DNA of 20,051 nt from RGIG5952 sp045603485 (GTDB lineage: Bacteria > Verrucomicrobiota > Kiritimatiellia > RFP12 > JAAYLN01). Both the position numbers and the translations under genes were made by a program. The notes under the pieces were generated by a model. The model did no database searches. It worked only from the letters and a program-made list of their open reading frames with translations, and was not told the origin of the DNA. Positions 6,968-13,357 of the stretch are shown one piece after another (position 1 is the stretch's first letter; the number at the start of each line of letters is the position of its first letter). The stretch covers positions 1 to 20,051 of the forward strand of contig JAZUMF010000104.1 of assembly GCA_045603485.1 (NCBI GenBank), given 5' to 3'.

Positions 6968-7786
6968 ATGATTAGCAGAGAGCCAATTTTGAGAAGTCCG
7001 CCTAGCAATCGATTTGAAGCGCTGGGTCGGAAGGCGGTTGACGGCCTAACCGAGGTCGGAATTTGCACATGCTATCTTTGGTCGGCGCTTTTGTCGATGC
7101 GGCATCTGCTTTTTTCAAAGCGACTTCGCAAAGAATCCGTATCGCAAATGTATGTGGCCGGCATCAAAAGCTTGCCGGTTATTTCCTTTGTCGCTATTTT
7201 TACCGGTATGATTCTGGCCCTGCAGCTTGGCTTAGAGCTGAAACGGTACAGTCAGGAGATCTATATCGGCTCTGCTGTCATGGTTTCATTGCTGCGCGAA
7301 ATGGGACCGTTTATGACAGGCTTGATTTTGGCTGCCTGCGTCGGCTCTTCAATGGCGGCACAAATCGGTACCATGTCGGTCAATGACGAAATCGCAGCGT
7401 TGGAGATTATGTCAATTGACCCCGTACGCCTTTTAATGACCCCAAGGCTTGCCGCTATGGTTGTAATGACGCCCTTGATGTCATTTTATACTTGTATGAT
7501 GGGTGTATTGGGCGGCGGCATTGTAGGCATGACTCAGCTCAATATCAACTGGAACCAGTACATCCAAAATGCCCTTGAGTTTGCCGATGTCATAGATTTT
7601 TATGTTGGGCTTTTCAAGGCAGTGCTCTTTGGTGTAATCATTGCGTCGATTGCCTGTTATGAAGGCTTCTCGACCCGCAATGGCGCTGTCGGCGTAGGTC
7701 AGGCAACCCGCCGTTCGGTTATTGGATCATTCCTCTTAATTCTCGTAGTCGGCTATTTCGTGACGAGAATTTTCTATAATGGTTAA
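6968..7786 (+). CDS. mlaE: MlaE-type ABC transporter permease (phospholipid/lipid transport)
   Basis: A 272-residue inner-membrane permease of the MlaE/YrbE family. The N-terminus has an amphipathic interfacial segment before the first membrane span (about 67-88). The family core follows: REMGPFMTG (110-118), SSMAAQIGTMSVNDEIAALE (127-146) and IDPVRLLMTPRLAAM (150-164), which contains the loop that contacts the ATPase. CYEGF (230-234) and GAVGVGQATRRSV (239-251) precede the last span. The length agrees with the family (about 260). The start codon is 6 bp after the stop of the lipoprotein gene, with GGTGAT around that stop as the only Shine-Dalgarno-like sequence. With the MlaF-like ATPase and MCE protein downstream it forms a complete ABC core. 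Confidence 0.92.
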   Translation: MISREPILRSPPSNRFEALGRKAVDGLTEVGICTCYLWSALLSMRHLLFSKRLRKESVSQMYVAGIKSLPVISFVAIFTGMILALQLGLELKRYSQEIYIGSAVMVSLLREMGPFMTGLILAACVGSSMAAQIGTMSVNDEIAALEIMSIDPVRLLMTPRLAAMVVMTPLMSFYTCMMGVLGGGIVGMTQLNINWNQYIQNALEFADVIDFYVGLFKAVLFGVIIASIACYEGFSTRNGAVGVGQATRRSVIGSFLLILVVGYFVTRIFYNG

Positions 7787-7800
7787 GCGAAGGAGAGGAT

Positions 7801-8559
7801 ATGATTAAGTTTGAAAATGTCTCCAAACGCTTTGGCTCGAAGACTGTTCTTGATAATGTCTCATACGAGGTTCGCAAGGGTGAGATATTTGTGATTGTCG
7901 GACCGTCCGGAACCGGCAAAAGCGTTTCATTAAAGCATATGGTTCATCTGCTTACCCCAGATGAGGGGCGTGTCTTAGTTGCCGGTGAAGATATCAGCCA
8001 TGCTGATGGCGTTGAGCTTGAAAGAATGCGCGAGCATTTTGGTTATCTCTTTCAAGGTGGCGCCTTGCTTGCGTGGCTTAGCGTTGCTGATAATGTCGCA
8101 TTGCCTCTTCGTGAAAAGACATCGATGAGCGAAGCTGAAATTCACAAGAAGGTGATGGAGACACTTGAGCTGGTTGAGTTGGCAGATGACGCAGATAAGA
8201 TGCCGTCCGAGATTTCAGGAGGTATGCAAAAGCGCGCCGGTCTTGCCCGTGCAATTATTCGCGATCCAGAAATAGTTCTTTACGATGAGCCTACTTCCGG
8301 TCTTGATCCTGTGATGTCGCGTCATATTGATAAATTGATAGCCAATCTTAACAGCAAACTAGGTGTTACCAGCGTCGTTGTCACTCATGACCTTAATAGC
8401 GCACTTTCTATAGGGCATCGAGTGGCAATGCTCAAAGCTGGTCGTATTGTTGAGATAAGTCCACCAGACCAATTCCGCAACTCTACAAATCCAGAGGTTC
8501 GCGAATTTCTTGACGCTCAATTTAAAATAACCCGTATTTCGGGCGAATGGGAGAATTAA
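7801..8559 (+). CDS. mlaF: MlaF-type ABC transporter ATP-binding protein
   Basis: The 252-residue cytoplasmic ATPase of the lipid ABC transporter. All nucleotide-binding motifs are present and intact: Walker A GPSGTGKS (34-41), Q-loop FQGG (84-87), signature SGGMQKR (139-145), Walker B IVLYDE (158-163) with D-loop SGLDP, and switch histidine H196 in VVTHD. The GGMQKR form of the signature is typical of the MlaF/MKL group. An AGGAG ribosome binding site (7791-7795) lies 5 bp before the ATG. It follows the permease by 14 bp and precedes the MCE gene by 1 bp, so the three are surely an operon. No MlaB-like STAS partner is encoded next to it. Confidence 0.93.
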   Translation: MIKFENVSKRFGSKTVLDNVSYEVRKGEIFVIVGPSGTGKSVSLKHMVHLLTPDEGRVLVAGEDISHADGVELERMREHFGYLFQGGALLAWLSVADNVALPLREKTSMSEAEIHKKVMETLELVELADDADKMPSEISGGMQKRAGLARAIIRDPEIVLYDEPTSGLDPVMSRHIDKLIANLNSKLGVTSVVVTHDLNSALSIGHRVAMLKAGRIVEISPPDQFRNSTNPEVREFLDAQFKITRISGEWEN

Positions 8560-8560
8560 A

Positions 8561-9670
8561 ATGGCTGATTCAAAGAAAACAACTATTTCAAATGATACTA
8601 TTGTGGGTGCATTTGTCTTTGCGGTATTTGTGGGACTTGTGCTTTTTACAATAGTCCTTTCCGGAATGTCATGGATAGGAAAAAAAGGAAGCAACCTATT
8701 TATTGAGTTTGAGCGCGTCGGCGGACTTCGCCGCCATGACTCCGTCATCGTCAGAGGTATGCCAGTCGGGCAGGTCAAGTCACTTGAGCTTCGTGATGAC
8801 GGAGTGCTTGTCACTGTTGATTTGACTGTTCCCGTAAAAATTCGTGAAGGGTATACAGTCAAGGCTGAGAGCACATCACTTCTCGGAGGCATGCACCTTG
8901 TGATTGATGCTGGAGAAGGTGCTATTGTCGAATCTTCTTTAGATAAGCCTCTTGCAGGCTTGCCGCCTGAGAATGTCATGGAGAGTGCGAATGAACTCAT
9001 TTCAGATGTTCGGAAGTCTCTTAATGAGGGTGGGATTTTAACCAATCTTGAGGTTATAGTTTCGGATTTCCGTACCGTTTCAGCCAATCTTCGTTCAGGA
9101 CAAGGTACCCTGGGACATCTCCTTTCAGATGATAATAGCTTTTATAACGATTTGTCATCATCAGTTTCAAATATAAATCAGATTACAATGCGCCTTGAGC
9201 GCGGCGAGGGAACCTTGGGCAGGCTCCTCTCTTCAGACGAAACACCATACAATCAGATTACAAACTTCATTTGCAATCTTGATTTGATTGGTGCTCGCCT
9301 AGAACGAGGCGAAGGTACGATAGGCAAACTTATCTCTTCCAACGAAACGCCATACAATCAGCTAACCAATTTTATCAGCAACTTGGATATAATTGGAGCC
9401 CGTCTTGAGCGCGGCGAGGGGACAATTGGCCGCTTGCTTGCAAAGGATGATCCAATGGCAACCGATTTGGCTGATACGATTAGCAATCTCAAGATTATCA
9501 CAGGACGCCTGGAGCGCGGTGAAGGCCTCCTTGGCCAGTTAATGCGCGATGATGGTGAAATCGGAATCCAAATTAACGGTCTCCTAAAAGATGGCCGTGA
9601 TATGATTGATGATATGCGAGAAACATCACCAATCTCAACCTTCTCATCAATATTCTTCGGTGCCCTTTAG
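8561..9670 (+). CDS. mlaD: MlaD-type MCE-domain substrate-binding protein with C-terminal 35-residue repeats
   Basis: The 369-residue product has one N-terminal membrane helix (about 14-35) and one MCE domain (about 44-118; FERVGGLRRHDSVIVRGMPVGQVKSLEL and ESTSLLGGMHLVID are characteristic). The membrane anchor places the domain in the periplasm, where MCE proteins ring up to pass lipids through a central channel. The C-terminal half has four repeats of exactly 35 residues (176-210, 211-245, 246-280, 281-315) plus a partial fifth (316-331), each opening with a version of RLERGEGTLGRLL. The ribosome binding site GGGAG lies about 8 bp before the ATG, inside the end of mlaF. Extended C-termini are known in MCE proteins, often as coiled coils or tunnels; whether this one forms one is an inference. 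Confidence 0.9.
   Translation: MADSKKTTISNDTIVGAFVFAVFVGLVLFTIVLSGMSWIGKKGSNLFIEFERVGGLRRHDSVIVRGMPVGQVKSLELRDDGVLVTVDLTVPVKIREGYTVKAESTSLLGGMHLVIDAGEGAIVESSLDKPLAGLPPENVMESANELISDVRKSLNEGGILTNLEVIVSDFRTVSANLRSGQGTLGHLLSDDNSFYNDLSSSVSNINQITMRLERGEGTLGRLLSSDETPYNQITNFICNLDLIGARLERGEGTIGKLISSNETPYNQLTNFISNLDIIGARLERGEGTIGRLLAKDDPMATDLADTISNLKIITGRLERGEGLLGQLMRDDGEIGIQINGLLKDGRDMIDDMRETSPISTFSSIFFGAL
9086..9550 (+). repeat. 105-bp in-frame tandem repeats in mlaD
   Basis: Units start at 9086, 9191, 9296, 9401 and 9506 (the last partial), an exact 105-bp period. The protein repeat is well kept (RLERGEGT(L/I)G(R/K)L(L/I) then SSDETPYNQ(I/L)TNFI-NLD-IGA). The codons differ a lot between units, even between the two most similar (9191 and 9296), so the repeat is old and held by selection on the protein rather than by recent duplication. 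Confidence 0.85.
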
Positions 9671-9746
9671 AAATTTGTCATCATCTTTCCAAAGTCTATA
9701 GTTGCTGAAATGAGTGTAGCCTAATAAGTACACTGAAAATGCAAAT

Positions 9747-9775
9747 TTGACCTATTATAGTTATTATGCTAAAAT
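9747..9775 (+). promoter_or_regulatory. Strong sigma70 promoter ahead of the LolA-like gene
   Basis: TTGACC (9747-9752, 5 of 6 matches) and TAAAAT (9770-9775, 5 of 6 matches) are 17 bp apart, with a TG-N extension just before the -10 (TGCTAAAAT). Transcription should start near 9782, about 30 nt upstream of the ATG at 9813. This makes the LolA-like to RecJ genes a separate transcription unit from the mla operon and rules out translation starts upstream of 9782 for that transcript. Confidence 0.7.
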
Positions 9776-9812
9776 TTTTATACCATTTTTTTGGGATACA
9801 ATTTGTTTAGCA

Positions 9813-10589
9813 ATGAGATTCGCATCTTTATCGTTGGCAGTGGTTGTTTCGGTTTTAGCCATTGCGGATAGTTTTGCCGAAGAAGGAGTGGCGGCCGATG
9901 GTCGCCCTCCTAGTAGTGTTGTAAATGAAGAGATTGCCGCTCCTGCTTCTGTTGCGGAGGTTATGGCTTCTACCATTGCGCGTTTCCCTGTTGAGCCTAT
10001 TACTTTGACCGGCTCGCTGATTGTCCGTAGGCAGGGTGGAATGTTGGTGCGCGAGGTGCCTTTTTCCATTGCTCTGAATTGGGGCGCCGAGCCTGCTTCT
10101 GCAACATACACGCTGATGGATAATTTCGGTCGTCCTCAGAATGTTTTGCGTGTCACCCGTTCTTCGGGTGGTCTTTTGGAAACTTCCTATTTTGACGGTT
10201 CCGGTAGCAGGTTGCCAAATCCTGCTCTTACCGCCCAAATCGCCGGAACTGATATTACCTGGCTCGACATTACGCTGTCGTTTCTGTGGTGGAGCGATGG
10301 CAAATTGCTTGAGCCGGATAAGTTTAAGGGCACTCTGTGTGATGTGGTCGAGGTTTACCCTCCGCAGCCTATTGAGGGTTGCAAGGCTATGCGCCTTTGG
10401 ATTGACCGCAAACGCGGGTTTATGCGTCAGGCCGAGCAAATTGATGCGAGCGGCAAGCGTGTAAGGTGGATGTGGGTGGAGTCGGTCGGCAAAATCAACG
10501 ACCGCTGGATGATCCGTAATCTTGAGGTGAAACGACCTGGGACGGGCGTACAGACTAAGCTTCACGTTGACAATTTGGAGACGCCGTGA
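9813..10589 (+). CDS. Periplasmic LolA-like (outer membrane lipoprotein-sorting type) protein
   Basis: From the ATG at 9813 the product has 258 residues and a clean signal peptide (MRFASLSLAVVVSVLAIADSFA, cleavage before EE). The mature part matches the LolA-like group: DNFGRPQNVLRV, GTDITWLDITLSFLWW, CDVVEVYPP, MRLWIDRKRGFMRQAEQID and WMIRNLEVKRPGTGVQTKLHVDNLE are the strand and turn pattern of the half-barrel that holds acyl chains. It is likely a periplasmic carrier of lipoproteins or lipids. The open frame extends back to a TTG at 9747, but that codon is the -35 box of the promoter, so the shorter start is preferred. The next gene starts inside its stop (GTGA), so translation is coupled. 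An MlaC-like role with the adjacent MlaEFD set is possible but unproven. Confidence 0.75.
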   Translation: MRFASLSLAVVVSVLAIADSFAEEGVAADGRPPSSVVNEEIAAPASVAEVMASTIARFPVEPITLTGSLIVRRQGGMLVREVPFSIALNWGAEPASATYTLMDNFGRPQNVLRVTRSSGGLLETSYFDGSGSRLPNPALTAQIAGTDITWLDITLSFLWWSDGKLLEPDKFKGTLCDVVEVYPPQPIEGCKAMRLWIDRKRGFMRQAEQIDASGKRVRWMWVESVGKINDRWMIRNLEVKRPGTGVQTKLHVDNLETP

Positions 10590-11869
10590 GCATCTCGTTT
10601 ATAGTCCAGATTATTATTCTTATTTTTTTGGTTGCCAGTTCTGCTTTTTTTTCAGGTTCTGAAACGGCTTTGTTTTCTCTCAGTGCATCGCAGATGCAGT
10701 CGCTTCGCAATGCGGGGGGATGCCGGGCGCGGCTTGTTCTGTTATTGAAGAAGCCTGCTCAGGTTTTATCAACTCTACTTATTGGAAATACTATCGTCAA
10801 TGTTCTAGTTGCCGCATTGGGATATTCAATAATCGAGACGATTATCGAAAAATATTTTCAAAGCGTTTTGGAATTTTCAGCAACGATTTCTGTCGCGGTT
10901 ATTACAATTTTGCTTTTGCTTTTCGGTGAGATTGCCCCTAAGCGAATTGCCATCAGAAAGCCTGAGCGTTTTACGAGTTTGGTGGCATGTCCGCTTTATG
11001 TTTGCTACATTGTTTTTACTCCTTTTCGTATTTTTTTGGAGGCGTTTTCTACTAGCATCCGTCGATTTTTGACGCCTGAACGAAATACTCTTAACGATGA
11101 GGAGCTTTTGACGGCTTTGAATGTTTCGGCGGAGCAGGGGACTTTGGATTCTTACGAGCTTAATATGGTCGATGGCATAATGCAGCTTTCTTCGATGACT
11201 GCAAGTGATGTTATGACGCCGCGTGTCGATTTTGTCGGTATTGATTTGGATGAGCCTAAAGAGTCTTATTTGGCGCTTGTCCGTTCGCAGGAATACCATT
11301 TTTTGCCTGTCTATGAAAATACCCCTGACGAGATAGAGGGTTTTTTGGATGTTAGAGCATATTTGCTTGACCCCGAGCACGATTTTGACAAGGCTCTCCG
11401 TAAGCCCGTTTTTGTTCCTGAGACTGCTACTCTAGATGATATTCTGATTACGATGCAGCGGAGCCGTCGTCATATTGTTTGTGTTATGGATGAATATGGC
11501 GGTACTGCCGGTCTTGTCACGCGCGGTGATGTGTTGACGGTTTTGACCGGCGATATTCCTGAAGATTCTTCGGAGGAACCTTCTGAGGATATTGTTAAAA
11601 AAGAGAATGAAGACAATGTATGGATTATTGATGGCGATACGAGTCTTGAGGAAGTAAATCATGCCCTTGATCTTGAACTTGATACAGAGGGGGTTGATCG
11701 TATTTCCGGCTGGGTTATCGCTCAGGCTGGCAGATTTTTGAGAGCTGGCGAGAGTGTTGAGGCGCAGGGTTGCAGGGTAAAGGTTTTGAAGCATAAAAAG
11801 TTGAGGATTTTGAGTGTTGAGCTTGAAAAGCTGATTGAGGATAAGGAAGAGGAGGAGTCCAATGATTGA
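10586..11869 (+). CDS. CNNM/CorC-type membrane protein (DUF21, CBS pair, CorC_HlyC domain)
   Basis: The 427-residue product has the full hemolysin-related/CNNM layout: a DUF21 membrane domain with about four spans (FFSGSETALFSL at 21-32, GEIAPK at 114-119), a CBS pair beginning at DVMTPR (208-213) and including MDEYGGTAGLVT (301-312), and the C-terminal CorC_HlyC domain (about 343-415). Proteins of this family take part in divalent metal (Mg2+/Co2+) transport or its regulation; the historic name hemolysin is not a functional claim. The start is GTG, overlapping the preceding stop as GTGA, with GGAG (10577-10580) 5 bp upstream. Its 3' end overlaps the next gene, a paralogue. Confidence 0.9.
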   Translation: MSISFIVQIIILIFLVASSAFFSGSETALFSLSASQMQSLRNAGGCRARLVLLLKKPAQVLSTLLIGNTIVNVLVAALGYSIIETIIEKYFQSVLEFSATISVAVITILLLLFGEIAPKRIAIRKPERFTSLVACPLYVCYIVFTPFRIFLEAFSTSIRRFLTPERNTLNDEELLTALNVSAEQGTLDSYELNMVDGIMQLSSMTASDVMTPRVDFVGIDLDEPKESYLALVRSQEYHFLPVYENTPDEIEGFLDVRAYLLDPEHDFDKALRKPVFVPETATLDDILITMQRSRRHIVCVMDEYGGTAGLVTRGDVLTVLTGDIPEDSSEEPSEDIVKKENEDNVWIIDGDTSLEEVNHALDLELDTEGVDRISGWVIAQAGRFLRAGESVEAQGCRVKVLKHKKLRILSVELEKLIEDKEEEESND

Positions 11870-12920
11870 GTTTAAAATTGTTTTACTTGTCGTTTGTCTG
11901 TTCTTTTCTGCCTTTTTCTCTGGCATGGAGACGGGAATTGTCTCTCTGAGTAGGCTTCGTTTGCTGCACCTTGTCCGCAATGGTGATAGAAATGCCAACC
12001 TGATTTTTAGATATATTACCAATCCTGACAAACTTTTGGGGGCTACGCTTGTAGGAAACAATATTGTCAATGTTATTATTTCAACGGTACTTACGGCATT
12101 GGCTATTGAAATCGCAAGTCAGCGCGAGTATAGTGTCGCAACGGCTCTGACGGTCTCGAGCACAATATCAACGATTGCTCTTCTTGTCTTTGGTGAGTTT
12201 TTGCCTAAGGCCTGGTTTAGCAGCAGGCCACTTTCCCGGTGTCTCCCTTTTGCCACACTTCTTCGCTTTATTGAGTGGCTTTTAACACCGTTATCGCTTA
12301 TCATGCTTTTTATTACGGAGCATTTACTGCCAAGCGACGAGCAGGATGGGGCTTCCGGTAAGATTGTGACCCGCGAGCATCTTCAGTGGCTTGCTCGAAA
12401 TAGTGAAGCGAGCGGCCTTATTTCTCCTCTTGAGAGTTTGATGATCAGCAGGTCTTTGGCACTTCAAACAAAAATGGCGCGTGATGTTATGACGCCGATG
12501 AGGGATGTCCGTGCGTTGAGCCCTGACGGTACTTTGGGGGATGTTTCAAAGCTTGCAATTGCTACCGGACACAGTAAGTTCCCTGTCATAGACAGCAATG
12601 TTGGTGAGTGCAGGGGAATTCTGTATGTCCAAGATGTGCTTGCCAGAATTTCGGGAAATCCTGATGATAAGGTGATTGATTTTGTCCGCGAACCATTTTA
12701 TATTAACGATTCAGCCCGCGCCGATGATATTCTCCCTCTATTGCGTCATAAAGGGCAGCGTATGGCAATTGTCCGTGATAATAACGGTGTTTTGCAGGGG
12801 ATTGTGACTATTGATGCAATTTTGGGTATTATTGTCGGTAATTTACCTCGTGATACGACTGGCGACCGTAAGGCAGAGAAGGCTGCGGTTGTCTTTAATG
12901 CCTCTGGCAAGGAGGTATAG
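11862..12920 (+). CDS. CNNM-type membrane protein (DUF21 plus CBS pair) lacking the CorC_HlyC domain
   Basis: A 352-residue paralogue of the preceding gene: FFSGMETGIVSLSRLRLLHLVRNG (18-41) and GEFLPK (111-116) mark DUF21, followed by a CBS pair from DVMTPM (208-213) through VRDNNGVLQGIVTID (304-318). It ends about 35 residues after the CBS pair and so lacks the C-terminal CorC_HlyC domain. The ATG at 11862 overlaps the preceding stop by 8 bp, and AGGAGG (11850-11855) lies 6 bp upstream; a farther in-frame ATG at 11835 would lie deeper in the upstream gene and is less likely. Tight coupling suggests the two proteins are made in equal amounts, perhaps as a heterodimer. Confidence 0.88.
   Translation: MIEFKIVLLVVCLFFSAFFSGMETGIVSLSRLRLLHLVRNGDRNANLIFRYITNPDKLLGATLVGNNIVNVIISTVLTALAIEIASQREYSVATALTVSSTISTIALLVFGEFLPKAWFSSRPLSRCLPFATLLRFIEWLLTPLSLIMLFITEHLLPSDEQDGASGKIVTREHLQWLARNSEASGLISPLESLMISRSLALQTKMARDVMTPMRDVRALSPDGTLGDVSKLAIATGHSKFPVIDSNVGECRGILYVQDVLARISGNPDDKVIDFVREPFYINDSARADDILPLLRHKGQRMAIVRDNNGVLQGIVTIDAILGIIVGNLPRDTTGDRKAEKAAVVFNASGKEV
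12909..12915 (+). promoter_or_regulatory. Ribosome binding site that fixes a TTG start
   Basis: AAGGAGG, a perfect Shine-Dalgarno, lies inside the last codons of the upstream gene, 7 bp before the TTG at 12923. This makes the TTG the likely start of the small zinc-ribbon gene, and it also fits the 2-bp gap between stop and start. Confidence 0.7.
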
Positions 12921-12922
12921 CC

Positions 12923-13357
12923 TTGGCAAGCGCGAAGAGGTGCCCGTCTTGCGATAGATCCGTTCCTAATTGGGAATGGCGTTGTCCATATTGCGAAGAG
13001 GTGCTCAATTCCTGCTGGCTTAGGCGTATTCCTGTTTCAATTATATTTGCGACGGCATTTTTCTTTTTGGCATTTTCTTTATGTCTTTTTTCGGGTGAAA
13101 AATTTTTAGTCTCCGTTAGTTCACTCTTTGATATGTTGTTGGTATTGGCGAGAAATCCTCGCGGTGCGTTTGTTTTGTCACTTATGGGAATAATTGCCTT
13201 TTGTCCTGTCAGGTATCCAAGTCCAGGTGCGCCGATGGAGAGCATTAAGCTTGTAATAGCAATGAGGCTTTTGTCGCGTTTACTTCTTTTTGCTTCACTT
13301 GCATTTTTGACTGCAAGTGTTGTATGTCTTATCTCAAGAGAGTGTGGCGTATTATGA
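12923..13357 (+). CDS. Small zinc-ribbon membrane protein
   Basis: The 144-residue product begins with a four-cysteine zinc-ribbon (CPSC at 7-10 and CPYC at 21-24), followed by three likely membrane spans (about 34-56, 83-98 and 116-137). The start codon is TTG with AAGGAGG 7 bp upstream. The ribbon would lie on one face of the inner membrane. I do not recognise the family beyond this layout. It is tightly packed between the CNNM-type gene (2-bp gap) and recJ (ATGA overlap), so it is certainly translated with them, but its job is not evident; a link to the neighbouring metal-transport proteins is only a guess. Confidence 0.75.
   Translation: MASAKRCPSCDRSVPNWEWRCPYCEEVLNSCWLRRIPVSIIFATAFFFLAFSLCLFSGEKFLVSVSSLFDMLLVLARNPRGAFVLSLMGIIAFCPVRYPSPGAPMESIKLVIAMRLLSRLLLFASLAFLTASVVCLISRECGVL

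Noticed and set aside
8359..9087. Long minus-strand open frame (242 codons) opposite mlaF and mlaD
   Set aside because: Both plus-strand genes have full family motifs; the antisense product is rich in Ser/Thr/Arg with no motif, as expected for a shadow frame.
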